DNA of 64,000 bases from Deltaproteobacteria bacterium. Lineage in GTDB: Bacteria; Desulfobacterota; GWC2-55-46. Below the pieces are notes generated by a model. That model saw only the letters and a program-made list of their open reading frames with translations, was not told the origin of the DNA and searched no databases. The translations under genes were made by a program, and so were the position numbers. Of the stretch, positions 18,371 through 26,979 are shown piece after piece. Location: assembly GCA_016219015.1 (NCBI GenBank), contig JACRCL010000026.1, positions 21,318 through 85,317 of the forward strand, written 5' to 3'. Position 1 is the stretch's first letter; the number at the start of each line of letters is the position of its first letter.

Positions 18371-19213
18371 TCAGGAAGACGCGGACGCGATCGCGCCTAT
18401 CGCCGAGAGCATGTTTATGGGGATTTTTTCGAGGCCGGGACCCTTAAGCCTTACGAGGGAATCCGGGCTTACCGCGCTTAAGTCCATCGACCCGCGCAAG
18501 TCCCCGGCAAGGCCGGGGGCGCAGTTGAAAAGGAAGGCCTTCGTCAGGTTCACTTCGGGGTTCCTGCCCCTGTAGAAAAGGAAAGACGAGCCTGCCTCCC
18601 TTACCGCCTCGTTATCGTCGTTCACGCCCTTGCACCTGTAGAAATCGAGCGCGCCGTCCCTGAAGACCGCCGTCGAGATGTACTCCTCGCCCCGTACCAG
18701 TATGGAGAAATCCCCTTCAGGCGCTTTTGGGGCGAAGAGGTTATAGATGTCGAACGAATGGAGGCTTATCCTCTCAGCGTAAAGCCCCGCGGAGGAAAGC
18801 CCTTCCTCGATATGGGCCAGGACAGAGCCCTTTATCGCCACCGCGAGCGCCTTTACCTTCTTCCCTTTTGAAAGCACCATGAAATCGACCCTGTCCGAGG
18901 GGCCGGCGTTCATCTCCCTGCCCGCCCGGAGCCTTATTATCTCCCCGGCCTCGCGCGCCTTTGCCGGGAGCTCCTCGAACTCGAATACCGCGGCCTTTGC
19001 CATAGTGTCCGGGATAGACACGGCGACATGGCCGCCCTTTGCCCCGAACGACCTCACCGCCGCGGCCGCGCCTTCGGCCAGCGCTTTGGGGTCGGTAAGA
19101 ACGGCAGGCGCGCTCCCGTAGTCCGACAGGACCCAGCCGCCGCCGTTCCTGTGGGCCCTTACGGCGGATACCGCGTCCCGGCCTATGCTTACGCCTAAAA
19201 TCTTTTTAAGCAT
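18371..19213 (-). CDS. pilM: PilM-like actin-fold ATPase
   Basis: 280 residues. Actin-like fold seen from the ILGVSIGRDAVSAVRAHRNGGGW opening and the GHVAVSIPDTMAKAAVFEFEELP stretch, with a second subdomain around FSILVRGEEYISTAVFRDGALDFYRCKG. It is shorter than typical PilM (about 350) and the nucleotide-site motifs are weak, so ATP binding is uncertain. In this order (ATPase, PilM, PilN, PilO) it would sit at the cytoplasmic face of the platform. Confidence 0.75.
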   Translation of the reverse strand: MLKKILGVSIGRDAVSAVRAHRNGGGWVLSDYGSAPAVLTDPKALAEGAAAAVRSFGAKGGHVAVSIPDTMAKAAVFEFEELPAKAREAGEIIRLRAGREMNAGPSDRVDFMVLSKGKKVKALAVAIKGSVLAHIEEGLSSAGLYAERISLHSFDIYNLFAPKAPEGDFSILVRGEEYISTAVFRDGALDFYRCKGVNDDNEAVREAGSSFLFYRGRNPEVNLTKAFLFNCAPGLAGDLRGSMDLSAVSPDSLVRLKGPGLEKIPINMLSAIGAIASASS

Positions 19214-19214
19214 A

Positions 19215-20933
19215 TCACTCGACGAACGTCACCCTGTTTATCTCTTTCAATGTGGTCTCGCCCCTTAAGACGCATCCTATGGCGGCCTGCCTCAAGCTCG
19301 TCATGCCGCTCTCGACCGCCTTTTTCTTGAGAAGCGCCATGGCGTGCTTGCCCGCTATCATGTCCCTTATCTCGTCGGTCAGGTCAAGCAGCTCTATTAT
19401 CGCCTTCCTGCCCCTGTAGCCCGTGCCGTGGCACTCGCCGCACCCGGCGCCCTCGTAGAACGTGACGCCCCTGTATATTTCGGGGTCCATGCCGGATTCC
19501 TTCAGGGCGTCCGGCGGCGGCTCCACCTGCCTCCTGCACCCCTGGCAGACGAGCCTTATGAGCCTCTGGGCAAGGACGCAGTTAAGGGATGATACGAAGT
19601 TATACGGCTCTATGCCCATGTGGATGAACCTGCCGATGACGTCGAAGACGTTGTTGGCGTGGACGGTGGTGAAGACCAGGTGCCCGGTCAACGCGGCCTG
19701 TATCGCTATCTGGGCCGTCTCCGCGTCCCTTATCTCGCCGACCATTATCTTGTCCGGGTCGTGCCGGAGTATCGACCTCAGGCCCCTCGCGAAGGTCAGG
19801 CCCTTCTTCTCGTTCACCTGTATCTGCACGACGCCCTTCAGCTGGTACTCGACCGGGTCCTCTATGGTTATTATCTTGTCCTCGCCGGTATTTATCTCGG
19901 AAATCGCGGCGTAGAGCGTCGTGGTCTTGCCGCTCCCGGTGGGGCCGGTGACGAGCACCATGCCGTAGGGCTCGCGTATCATCTTCCTTAGGTGCGCTAT
20001 CTCCTTTTCCCCGAACCCGAGGCCCTCAAGCCTTAGCTCCTCGAGCTCCCTTGTTATGTGCTCCTTGTCGAGCACCCTTATGACGGCGTCCTCGCCGAAC
20101 ACGCTCGGCATTATCGAGACCCTGAAATCGATGGCCTTGCTCCTGAACCTCACCTTGAACCTGCCGTCCTGCGGGACCCTGCGCTCGGAGATGTCGAGCT
20201 CGCTCATAACCTTTATCCTCGATATTATCGAGGACTGGAAGTTCTTGTCTATCGGCTCCATGACCTTGTGGAGCGCGCCGTCTATCCTGTATTTGACGTT
20301 CAGCCCGTCCGGCCCGGTCTCGAGGTGTATGTCGCTCGCCCTTTTCTGGATGGAGTCGAAGAGGATGGTATCGACGAGCTTCACCACCGGGCTTGAGTCC
20401 TCGGCTATCTTTTCTATGGTGAGGGCCTCATCGGTTTCATCCTGCTCCCCGATGACCTCGATATTGAACCCGTCGGCCGCCTCTTTCAATATCCTCCTGG
20501 CCGAGCCGCCCCTGTTGAGTATCTTCTCTATGTGGCTCCGGGGAGCCACGGCGACCCTGCCCGGCCTCCCGCCGCCCTCCTCTATCATCCGCTCGATATT
20601 GTCGAGCGTGAGTATGTCCGTCGGGTCCGCTGTGGCGATGAGGGCCACGCCCTTGTTCTTTACCGGCACGAGCCTGGACCTGTGGAGGACCTCGACCGGG
20701 ATAAGGTTCAGGACCTCCTCGTTTATCACGGAGTTCTCGATGTCTATCACCTCGAGGCCGTACTGCTCGGCTATGGCCGCCGTGAACTGCCTCTCGTCTA
20801 TGAGCTTAAGCAGGATGCAGGCCTCGCCGAAGCGGACGCCCTTTTCCTTCGAGAGCCTCAAGGCCTCCCCCGCCCCCTCCCGCGTGAGGAGGCCCTTTTC
20901 CACCAGTATCTCGCCTATCTTCCTTGCGATCAT
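19215..20933 (-). CDS. gspE: GspE/PilB-family assembly ATPase
   Basis: 572 residues. Hexameric ATPase powering pseudopilus or pilus assembly. The N-terminus (about 1-75, KIGEILVEKGLLTREG...LKLIDERQFTAAIAEQYGLEVID) is an MshEN/GspE_N-type domain; some members bind cyclic-di-GMP. The core has ASDIHLETG, Walker A GPTGSGKTTT (330-339), TIEDPVEYQLKGVVQIQVN, ILRHDPDKIMVGEIRDAETAQIAIQAALTGH, and the zinc tetracysteine CQGC...CGEC. PilM follows it directly, so it belongs to a PilMNO-type machine. Sequence does not separate secretion from pilus use. Confidence 0.93.
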   Translation of the reverse strand: MIARKIGEILVEKGLLTREGAGEALRLSKEKGVRFGEACILLKLIDERQFTAAIAEQYGLEVIDIENSVINEEVLNLIPVEVLHRSRLVPVKNKGVALIATADPTDILTLDNIERMIEEGGGRPGRVAVAPRSHIEKILNRGGSARRILKEAADGFNIEVIGEQDETDEALTIEKIAEDSSPVVKLVDTILFDSIQKRASDIHLETGPDGLNVKYRIDGALHKVMEPIDKNFQSSIISRIKVMSELDISERRVPQDGRFKVRFRSKAIDFRVSIMPSVFGEDAVIRVLDKEHITRELEELRLEGLGFGEKEIAHLRKMIREPYGMVLVTGPTGSGKTTTLYAAISEINTGEDKIITIEDPVEYQLKGVVQIQVNEKKGLTFARGLRSILRHDPDKIMVGEIRDAETAQIAIQAALTGHLVFTTVHANNVFDVIGRFIHMGIEPYNFVSSLNCVLAQRLIRLVCQGCRRQVEPPPDALKESGMDPEIYRGVTFYEGAGCGECHGTGYRGRKAIIELLDLTDEIRDMIAGKHAMALLKKKAVESGMTSLRQAAIGCVLRGETTLKEINRVTFVE

Positions 20934-20934
20934 C

Positions 20935-22140
20935 CTACACCCTCGCGCCGAGCTGGAATATCGGCAGGTACATGAGTATCACTATGGTGCCGATCACGAT
21001 CCCCATTATTATCATGAGCGCCGGCTCTATGAGGTCGGTCAATATCCCGACCCTATGGTCGACGTCCTGGTCATGGTAGTCGGCTATCTCTTCGAGTATC
21101 GCGGGAAGGCTCGCCGAGCGCTCCCCGGCGCTGAACATCCTTAATGATATCTCGTCCATGAACTCCTCGGAGTACATCGCCTCGGTGATAGACCCGCCTT
21201 CGACGGTCTTTTTTATGACCCGGCCGAGCTTTTCTTCGAGGACGACGTTGCCGAGGACCCCCCCGGACATCTGTAATCCTTGCACCAGAGTAAGGCCTGA
21301 CTTCAGTATCATCGCGAGCGTCCTTGAGAACTTGGCGACCGCGTACCCCCTGTATATCTCCCCTATCTGGGGGACCCTGAGCTTTACCGCGTCGAGGCCC
21401 CGCCTGCCCTTTTCGGTCTTAAGCGCGCGGCGCGCGCCGAACGCGACAGCCAGAATAGCCGCCATGAAGACGACCAGATGGCCCTTTATGAAATCCGTAA
21501 AGCCCAGTAAGGCGCGTGTGGCCACGGGCAGCTCAGCCCCTGTGCCAACGTATATCCTTGCGAAGGACGGGACTACGTACGCGATGAGGAATATTACTAC
21601 CGCCATGCTTGCGAAGGCGAGCACAACGGGGTATGTGGCTGCCGAGACGACCTTTTTCCTTATCGCCTCCATCCTTTTCTGGAACTCTATGTAGCCCCTT
21701 ATCGACGGGATGAGGTCGCCAGTCCTTTCGCCCGCCGCTATGGAGGCCGTGAAGAGCGGCGGGAAGACCCTCGGGTGCTCCCGCATGGCCTCGGAGAGGG
21801 TCTTGCCGGTACGGACCTGCCTCAGTACGTCTTTCAATACATCGGAAAGGACGGTGTTACGGGAGCTGTTTTTCAGGGCATCGAGGCTGTCGATCACGGG
21901 AAGGCCGGCGTTCAGGAGGGTGGAAAGCCCCTGGTTGAAGACCAACAGCTCCCCGGGCTTTATCGAGCCCCCGGCCTTGAGAAAAGGCAAAAGGCTCAAG
22001 CGTCCTTTTGAGCGCACCTCTATAGGGTACAGGCCCTCTTTTTCGAGCTTGCGGGCAAGGTCTTCCCTTGTCGAGGCCTCGACCTCTTTATACATCACCT
22101 TGCCTTCGAGCGTCCCTGCCCTGACCCTGAAGACCGCCAT
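20935..22140 (-). CDS. gspF: GspF/PilC-family inner-membrane platform protein
   Basis: About 401 residues. Two T2SSF domains with membrane helices near 165-190, 215-235 and 370-395. Family marks are VFNQGLSTLLNAGLPVIDSLDAL, FPPLFTASIAAGERTGDLIPSI, SGLTLVQGLQMSGGVLGN, MFSAGERSASLPAILEEIADYHDQDVDHRVGILTDLIEPALMIIMG. The track uses GTG 22146, but AGAGG at 22150-22146 sits five bases before ATG 22140, which I prefer. It leads the operon and has its own promoter. Confidence 0.92.
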   Translation of the reverse strand: MAVFRVRAGTLEGKVMYKEVEASTREDLARKLEKEGLYPIEVRSKGRLSLLPFLKAGGSIKPGELLVFNQGLSTLLNAGLPVIDSLDALKNSSRNTVLSDVLKDVLRQVRTGKTLSEAMREHPRVFPPLFTASIAAGERTGDLIPSIRGYIEFQKRMEAIRKKVVSAATYPVVLAFASMAVVIFLIAYVVPSFARIYVGTGAELPVATRALLGFTDFIKGHLVVFMAAILAVAFGARRALKTEKGRRGLDAVKLRVPQIGEIYRGYAVAKFSRTLAMILKSGLTLVQGLQMSGGVLGNVVLEEKLGRVIKKTVEGGSITEAMYSEEFMDEISLRMFSAGERSASLPAILEEIADYHDQDVDHRVGILTDLIEPALMIIMGIVIGTIVILMYLPIFQLGARV

Positions 22141-22159
22141 AGCCACCTCTCAGGCGATG

Positions 22160-22188
22160 ATTTTAGCAAAAAACGCCTTAAATTTCAA
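22160..22188 (-). promoter_or_regulatory. Promoter of the gspF-gspE-pilMNOP operon
   Basis: Minus strand TTGAAA (22188-22183), exact 17-bp spacer, TAAAAT (22165-22160). The predicted start is near 22153, just before the AGAGG ribosome site, giving a leader of only about 13 bases. Confidence 0.7.
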
Positions 22189-22250
22189 TATTTTTTAAGA
22201 ATTTTCATTTTATATTGAAAAAATGAACCTAAGTGGGCTTTTTTCAAGAC

Positions 22251-22292
22251 TTTTAAAAACAAAGGGCCTTGCCTGGGAAGGCAAGGCCCTTT
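22251..22292 (-). terminator. Rho-independent terminator after the PilZ gene
   Basis: AAAGGGCCTTGCC-tgggaa-GGCAAGGCCCTTT, a 13-bp perfect stem, with GTTTTT following on the minus strand. It separates the PilZ gene from the gspF promoter. The 170 bases between it and the PilZ stop show nothing else I recognise. Confidence 0.85.
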
Positions 22293-22466
22293 AAGATTCC
22301 ATTACCCCGCGATTAAATGGCGGGGATTATCGGCAAGGCACTTGCCTTTAATATAGCTCGGCTTTAACCCGCCCTAAAAGGGCGTAATGACGCCGAGCAC
22401 CGATTGAAGTCCTGACCGATACGGAGCTGCCAAGAGATAAAAAGGAGAGAAAAAGTTCAGCTTTGC

Positions 22467-22745
22467 TTAAATGAGGAATTGCAGGCCGACCCTGTAATCG
22501 CTGTTCTCGGACCTTGACCAGACGACCTCCGCTATGCACGGGATCCGTATGTCAGCGTCCTTCAGGTCGACGTTCAGCCTTATAACCCTGCCCGATTCGA
22601 GCACCCTTGACGTCCTTATGCATGCCCCGCCGTGGCTCATGTCGAGTATCTCCGCGTCAAAGGTCCCGGAGGCGCCCATGAGGTTACTGATTTCGTATGT
22701 GCCTGCCTTCAGGAACTTTACACGGGGATAGGTTCGTTTTTCCAT
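22467..22745 (-). CDS. PilZ-domain protein (cyclic-di-GMP receptor candidate)
   Basis: About 92 residues, a single PilZ domain. Both cyclic-di-GMP motifs are intact: R-x3-R in EKRTYPRVKF and DxSxxG in LDMSHGGACI. It ends VVWSRSENSDYRVGLQFLI, the usual closing strand. The track starts at GTG 22757; ATG 22745 begins right at MEKRTYPR and is preferred, though neither has a clear ribosome site. The gene lies between the two secretion operons, suggesting cyclic-di-GMP control of the machine; that link is inference. Confidence 0.88.
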   Translation of the reverse strand: MEKRTYPRVKFLKAGTYEISNLMGASGTFDAEILDMSHGGACIRTSRVLESGRVIRLNVDLKDADIRIPCIAEVVWSRSENSDYRVGLQFLI

Positions 22746-22810
22746 TACAGGGCCCACTGAAAGAATTTTTTACAGGTTGTAGTTTTATAACCCATGTTTC
22801 AATCCTTGTC

Positions 22811-22830
22811 AATCCCTCTTTAGAGGGATT
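22811..22830 (+). other. Small hairpin in the PilZ/LuxR divergent region
   Basis: AATCCCTC-ttta-GAGGGATT followed by TTAGGCTTTTTATTGCTTTT on the plus strand. It may be an attenuator or terminator-like element. No operator or promoter in 22746-23005 could be assigned with confidence. Confidence 0.35.
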
Positions 22831-23005
22831 TTAGGCTTTTTATTGCTTTTGTAACACCTTGATATTGCATGGCTATTTACGGGAGCTGCCTTTATCAGCT
22901 TGACTTTGGGGGCTGAGATGGATAAATTACTTAAAACCTCAGTGAATAACCGGCTTCGCTCGGCGCCAAGCACATCTTGCAGCCAATATTCCCTACAGTA
23001 AAAAT

Positions 23006-23581
23006 ATGAACTCGTTTGAAGAAATAATGCAGAAGCGGACGATACCGGGGATACTGGTACTCAATAGTAAAAAAGAACTACTCTACTTGAGCGATGAGGC
23101 CAAGGCGGTCCTTGAGTCCATAAAGAGGCACAAGGCCGCGGAAGACCGCCCGCAAAAAGGCGGCCCTGTGCCGGACGAGGTCTACGAGCTCTGCGAGCGC
23201 GTGAAGGACGTATCCGGCGGCAAAGAGGCTGAAAGGGCGTCGAGCTACTCCAGCATATTGTTCAAAGACGACCTCTACACCCTCAGGGCTGTCCCCCTTT
23301 TCAGGTCGGCCGACACTGCCAGGCCCTCGCACGTCATGATAATAATGGAGGAGCACCGGATACGGCAGAACAGCTTCAACCTTGAGACGGCCAGATCGAC
23401 GTTCGGCCTCACGGAGAGGGAGACGCAGGTCGTGAGCGAGCTGATAAAAGGCTCCACGAACCAGGAAGTGGCGGAGGCCCTGTCGATAAGCGAGCATACG
23501 GTAAAGGACCATATAAAGAAGATCATGAACAAGCTCGGCGTCAAAAACCGCGCGCTCATTATCTGCACCGTGCTCAAGTAG
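23006..23581 (+). CDS. LuxR-family (GerE helix-turn-helix) transcriptional regulator
   Basis: 191 residues. N-terminal PAS-like half (GILVLNSKKELLYLSDEAKAVLESI), then a C-terminal LuxR-type DNA-binding domain: FGLTERETQVVSELIKGSTNQEVAEALSISEHTVKDHIKKIMNKLGVKNRALI. No receiver domain is present, so it is not a classical response regulator. It lies between the two halves of the secretion system and its stop codon overlaps the last pseudopilin stop on the other strand by eight bases. Control of these operons is plausible but unproven. Confidence 0.85.
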   Translation: MNSFEEIMQKRTIPGILVLNSKKELLYLSDEAKAVLESIKRHKAAEDRPQKGGPVPDEVYELCERVKDVSGGKEAERASSYSSILFKDDLYTLRAVPLFRSADTARPSHVMIIMEEHRIRQNSFNLETARSTFGLTERETQVVSELIKGSTNQEVAEALSISEHTVKDHIKKIMNKLGVKNRALIICTVLK

Positions 23582-24041
23582 CCTGACCGCCCCTCGACGG
23601 CACGTATACGAACCCCCAGTCCCTGTAGCTACCCCTGTCCTCGAACCCGGCAAGCTCCCTCGGAAAATTCTTCTTTTTCATGGGCTCGGCCTCGCTTACG
23701 CTCCTTACGCCCATTATGCCGCCGTCCGGGGCCTTTATCGGCTCCCAGTCCGGCTTTCCCGTAAAGGGGTCCTCGTAGAGCCTTCTAAGGTACCTCTTGG
23801 CCACCGGGTATCTGTTGTCCTTCAAAAGATCCTCAAGTGCCCTGGGGTAGGCCTTCGCGCCGGGGCTCTGCTCGTAGTACATGCCTATAGCGCTTTGTAT
23901 CTGCATCCCCCTGAAAAGGAGCTCTTCCTCGGCCTCCCTCCTGGCAGCCGTGCTCCATACACCGGCTGCGGCCGTAACGGTTATCCCCATCACGGCTATC
24001 AGGAAAAGAAGAGATATGTATGTAAAGCCCCTGTTCCCCAT
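23574..24041 (-). CDS. Type II secretion-like pseudopilin (third in operon)
   Basis: 155 residues. Prepilin start MGNRGFTYISLLFLIAVMGITVTAAAGVW: cleavage expected between G5 and F6, but the +5 residue is Ser (F-T-Y-I-S) instead of the usual Glu. Lack of Glu5 is typical of minor, tip-located pseudopilins (GspK-like). The body has YYEQSPGAKAYPRALEDLL and RRLYEDPFTGKPDWEPI, as in GspG-like proteins. Last gene of the secretin-pseudopilin operon, three bases after the previous pseudopilin. Confidence 0.82.
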   Translation of the reverse strand: MGNRGFTYISLLFLIAVMGITVTAAAGVWSTAARREAEEELLFRGMQIQSAIGMYYEQSPGAKAYPRALEDLLKDNRYPVAKRYLRRLYEDPFTGKPDWEPIKAPDGGIMGVRSVSEAEPMKKKNFPRELAGFEDRGSYRDWGFVYVPSRGGQAT

Positions 24042-24044
24042 GCC

Positions 24045-24437
24045 CTACCATTCGTTATAAGGTATGCCGTTCGAGCCCACCGCGGCGCTCAGGCTCCTTA
24101 CGTCAAAGACTCCAGCCCCTTCGTCCGGGGGGACCTCGCCCCATTTATCCAAGCCGGTGAACGGGTCGATCGGGACCGTCCTTATGTATTTTTTAGAGGC
24201 TATCTCCTGGAGCGCCGGGGGGTACTCGCCCCTGTCGGCGTAGTACTTGTCGATCGATTCCCGCATGAGGAACAGGTCTTCCTTGAGGGTGGCCTCCTTT
24301 GCCCGTATGACGGAATTACGGTACATCGGCACGGCTATGCCCGCGAGTATCCCGATGATGGTTATTACAACCATCAGCTCGATGAGGGTAAAGCCCCCCT
24401 CGCGGAAACTACCAGCTTTTATAAAGCGTGCCGTCAA
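24045..24437 (-). CDS. Type II secretion-like pseudopilin (second in operon), GspG-like
   Basis: About 130 residues. Leader MTARFIKAGSFREGG then FTLIELMVVITIIGILAGIAVPMYRNSVIRAKEATLKEDL: a classic prepilin site G/F with Glu5. The C-terminal part YYADRGEYPPALQEIASKKYIRTVPIDPFTGLDKW is GspG-like. The track starts 108 bases too early. GAGGAG, seven bases, then TTG at 24437 gives a proper leader and a 29-base overlap with the upstream pseudopilin. Probably the major pseudopilin. Confidence 0.85.
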   Translation of the reverse strand: MTARFIKAGSFREGGFTLIELMVVITIIGILAGIAVPMYRNSVIRAKEATLKEDLFLMRESIDKYYADRGEYPPALQEIASKKYIRTVPIDPFTGLDKWGEVPPDEGAGVFDVRSLSAAVGSNGIPYNEW

Positions 24438-24882
24438 TGGCCGTCTCCTCGCTCCTCGAATAGACGTCGAAAACGTCGTCGCCCTCACTGGGGTCGTCCG
24501 GGTCGCTGGCGTAACTCCTGAGATTCCAGGTCCCCTCCGGAGCAAGGGTGGCGTCAGCGTTCATAGGGTCCCTCGGGACCCTCCTTAAAAACCTTACCTT
24601 CTTCCCTGACCGGGGGGACTTCAAGTCCTCGGCGCCTTCGACGAGTATCTTAAGGTCCGGAGGATAGCCAGAGCTGGCGGCGTCCATCCTTATCAAGCCG
24701 TCGTCCGAGGCCTTCTTGTATTCGTCTATGGCCGTGCGTATGACCCGGAGACTCTGCCGGAGCTCGCTCTCCTTCGACCTCTTTACGGACAACTGGGAAA
24801 GCGGCATCACGGCCGAGGCGAGTATGATGAGGATCGTTATGGTGATGAGCAACTCTAAGAAGGTAAAACCCTTGTTTCCCAT
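24409..24882 (-). CDS. Type II secretion-like pseudopilin (first in operon)
   Basis: 157 residues. Leader MGNKG then FTFLELLITITILIILASAVMPLSQLSVKRSKESELRQSL, with Glu5 present. The body YPPDLKILVEGAEDL, VRFLRRVPRDPMNADATLAPEGTWNLRSYASDPDDPSEGDDVFDVYS resembles the GspG calcium-loop region. It begins eight bases after the secretin stop and overlaps the next pseudopilin. Confidence 0.85.
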   Translation of the reverse strand: MGNKGFTFLELLITITILIILASAVMPLSQLSVKRSKESELRQSLRVIRTAIDEYKKASDDGLIRMDAASSGYPPDLKILVEGAEDLKSPRSGKKVRFLRRVPRDPMNADATLAPEGTWNLRSYASDPDDPSEGDDVFDVYSRSEETAIDGTLYKSW

Positions 24883-24890
24883 GGGCGCTC

Positions 24891-26786
24891 TTAGTGCATA
24901 GGGGGTTCAGGCGGCTGCTGGATAAAGGGCTGGGCAGGATAAGGCTCAGGCTGCGTCTGCATGGGCGGGGCGGGCATAGGCTGAGGCGCCTCCATCGCGG
25001 GCGGAGGCGTCTTCAAGGGGAGCCCGGCCTGCTCGTCGGGCGCGAAGCCTTCCAGTAGAGGCCTTGCCGAAGGGTTCTCGTCCCTTCCAGATAGGAAGCC
25101 CGCGGCCGCGTCATCGGGCACCTCGAGCTTTCTTATGACCCGCGGCGTTATCGACAGCAATATCTCGGTCTTCACGTCGCTGTTGTCGGACCTGGCGAAG
25201 AGCTTTCCTATGACGGGCACTTCCCCGAGGAGCGGTATCCTGGCAACGGTTTTTCTCTCCTCGTCGTTTATGAGTCCGCCGAAGACCTGCGTCTCCCCGT
25301 CGTGGAGCCGGAGCACCGTCTCCGTGTTCCTCGTGCCTATCTGGTATACGACGCTCCCGCTCGATGTAGTGGTCTTCGTGCCGAGCGAGCTTACCTCCAG
25401 CCCGAGCTTGAGGTCTATGTCCTCGTCCTGTCTCACTGTGGGCTCCACGGAAAGCTTGAGCCCCACGTCCTGGTACTGGACGTTTTCCGTGCTGACGCCC
25501 TGATTGACGGTGGTGGTTATTATGGGTACCCTTTCGCCGACGTGTATCTTCGCCTTGCCGTTGTTCCTGACCCTGATCCTCGGGTTGGCGAGGATATTGG
25601 CGTCCAGGTCCTCTTTCTTTATGTTGAGTATGGCCGTGGGCAGGCCTATCAGGAGGTCGCCGCTGGCGAGCTTCCTTAAGTTACCCAGGGTTATCGTCCC
25701 GTTCGTCGTGGGCACGGCGGCTGTTATGGTGTCCGGCGAGAGGTCTATCCCGAGGTTCGACGCCTTGTTCCTGTTTATCTCCATTATGTTCACTTCGAGC
25801 ATGACCTCGGCGTCGGCCAGGTCGGTGGCGTCGAGTATCTTCTGCGCAAGCTCTATGGCGTCGGGCCGGGCCCTCAATACTATCGCGTTCAGCTCCTCGT
25901 GCACGATGATGTCGCGCGCCCTCAGCATGGTCCGGAGCAGGTTCACGGCCTTCTTGGCGTCGGTATTGGCGAGGTAGAAGACCCTTATCATCGTCTCCTC
26001 GTACTGGGCTGACTTCTGCGGGGTGGCGGGGTAGATGATGATGGTATTCTCGCTCACCACCTTCCTCGAAAGCCTGCTCGTCATCAGCACGAGGTCGAGC
26101 GCCTGCTGGAACGTCGCGTTCTTAAGGAATACCGTCGTCCTGTCGTCCTTTACGTCCGAGTCGAAGATGAAGTTTATGCCGGATAATTTCGAGATGACCT
26201 CGAATACCTTTTTAATGCCCGCGTCCTTGAACTCCAGCGTAATGGGCGACTGGGACCTTATGTCAAGCTCGTAGCCGTCCATCACGACCTTCTGCTGCTT
26301 TTTGAGCCTGTCGATCTCGATGGCGGCGGCCTGGTTCTCGCGGTTGAGGGATACGGCCTTTTTGAAGGCCGACTTGGCGTCCTTCTCGTCGCCGTTCTTG
26401 AGGGCGTCCATGCCTTTGCCGTAGTAATAGAGCGAGTCCATCTCCTTCTTGGCCTTCCGCATGGAAGACTTCGCCTTTTCAAGCGAGGAGTCGAGAAGGA
26501 GCGCCGCCTGGAACTCAAGCATCGCGGATTCGTGCTCGCCTTTCGCGAGCGCCTCCTCCCCTCTCGCGAAGTGTATCTGGGCGGCCTCGGACTTCGCCCT
26601 GGTGTACTTCATCCTGTAGCCGAGGTTCCCGGGGTCCTTCTGATAGACGTCCCGGTAGGTAAGCACGGCCTCGTCCCATTCACCGCGCGCGGCCATCTCG
26701 TCCGCGGTCCTGACCATTTGGGCCGAACACCCGGCGAATATAAGGGCGGATAAAAGGGATAATAGGAGACGGGTATATCTCGGCAT
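24891..26786 (-). CDS. Lipoprotein secretin with N-terminal TPR repeats (GspD/PilQ family)
   Basis: 631 residues. Signal with lipobox LIFAGC (Cys20), so the protein is probably a lipoprotein and could pilot itself to the outer membrane. TPR-like helices (about 27-165) come next, then an N0/STN domain (ITLEFKDAGIKKVFEVISKLSGINFIFDSDV), an N1-type domain (FYLANTDAKKAVNLLRTML), and the secretin barrel: ANPRIRVRNNGKAKIHVGERVPI, QYQDVGLKLSVEPTV, GGLINDEERKTVARIPLLGEVPVIGKLF, EILLSITPRVI. A proline-rich tail closes it. Forms the outer-membrane gate. First gene of the operon with three pseudopilins. Confidence 0.93.
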   Translation of the reverse strand: MPRYTRLLLSLLSALIFAGCSAQMVRTADEMAARGEWDEAVLTYRDVYQKDPGNLGYRMKYTRAKSEAAQIHFARGEEALAKGEHESAMLEFQAALLLDSSLEKAKSSMRKAKKEMDSLYYYGKGMDALKNGDEKDAKSAFKKAVSLNRENQAAAIEIDRLKKQQKVVMDGYELDIRSQSPITLEFKDAGIKKVFEVISKLSGINFIFDSDVKDDRTTVFLKNATFQQALDLVLMTSRLSRKVVSENTIIIYPATPQKSAQYEETMIRVFYLANTDAKKAVNLLRTMLRARDIIVHEELNAIVLRARPDAIELAQKILDATDLADAEVMLEVNIMEINRNKASNLGIDLSPDTITAAVPTTNGTITLGNLRKLASGDLLIGLPTAILNIKKEDLDANILANPRIRVRNNGKAKIHVGERVPIITTTVNQGVSTENVQYQDVGLKLSVEPTVRQDEDIDLKLGLEVSSLGTKTTTSSGSVVYQIGTRNTETVLRLHDGETQVFGGLINDEERKTVARIPLLGEVPVIGKLFARSDNSDVKTEILLSITPRVIRKLEVPDDAAAGFLSGRDENPSARPLLEGFAPDEQAGLPLKTPPPAMEAPQPMPAPPMQTQPEPYPAQPFIQQPPEPPMH

Positions 26787-26819
26787 GACAGCCTCTTAAA
26801 TAGGTACTTTCATTTATAG

Positions 26820-26825
26820 ATTATA
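26820..26825 (-). promoter_or_regulatory. Candidate -10 element of the secretin operon
   Basis: TATAAT on the minus strand, 34 bases before the secretin ATG. No good -35 is found 16-18 bases upstream (TTAGGG is the best), so this is tentative. Confidence 0.35.
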
Positions 26826-26862
26826 CCTACGGAATAGTCAATCCCTAAAAAGTATGGTATGC

Positions 26863-26893
26863 AACCTTTTATTTATAAAGTAAATAAAAGGTT
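26863..26893 (-). other. AT-rich hairpin downstream of cysN
   Basis: AACCTTTTATTTA-taaag-TAAATAAAAGGTT, a perfect 13-bp stem about 90 bases after the cysN stop. A second small hairpin, CGTAC-tttttcg-GTACG, lies at 26907-26923. There is no clear T-run, so termination is only possible. Confidence 0.4.
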
Positions 26894-26979
26894 TGCTATT
26901 GCGGGCGTACTTTTTCGGTACGTCCTTAGGATTTTCCTTAGGAGCGCAACGAAGTATAAAGACATCTCCTGCGTTCGTA

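Noticed and set aside
22348-22539. Minus-strand 63-residue ORF after the PilZ gene
   Set aside because: Overlaps the PilZ gene in another frame, no ribosome site or family.
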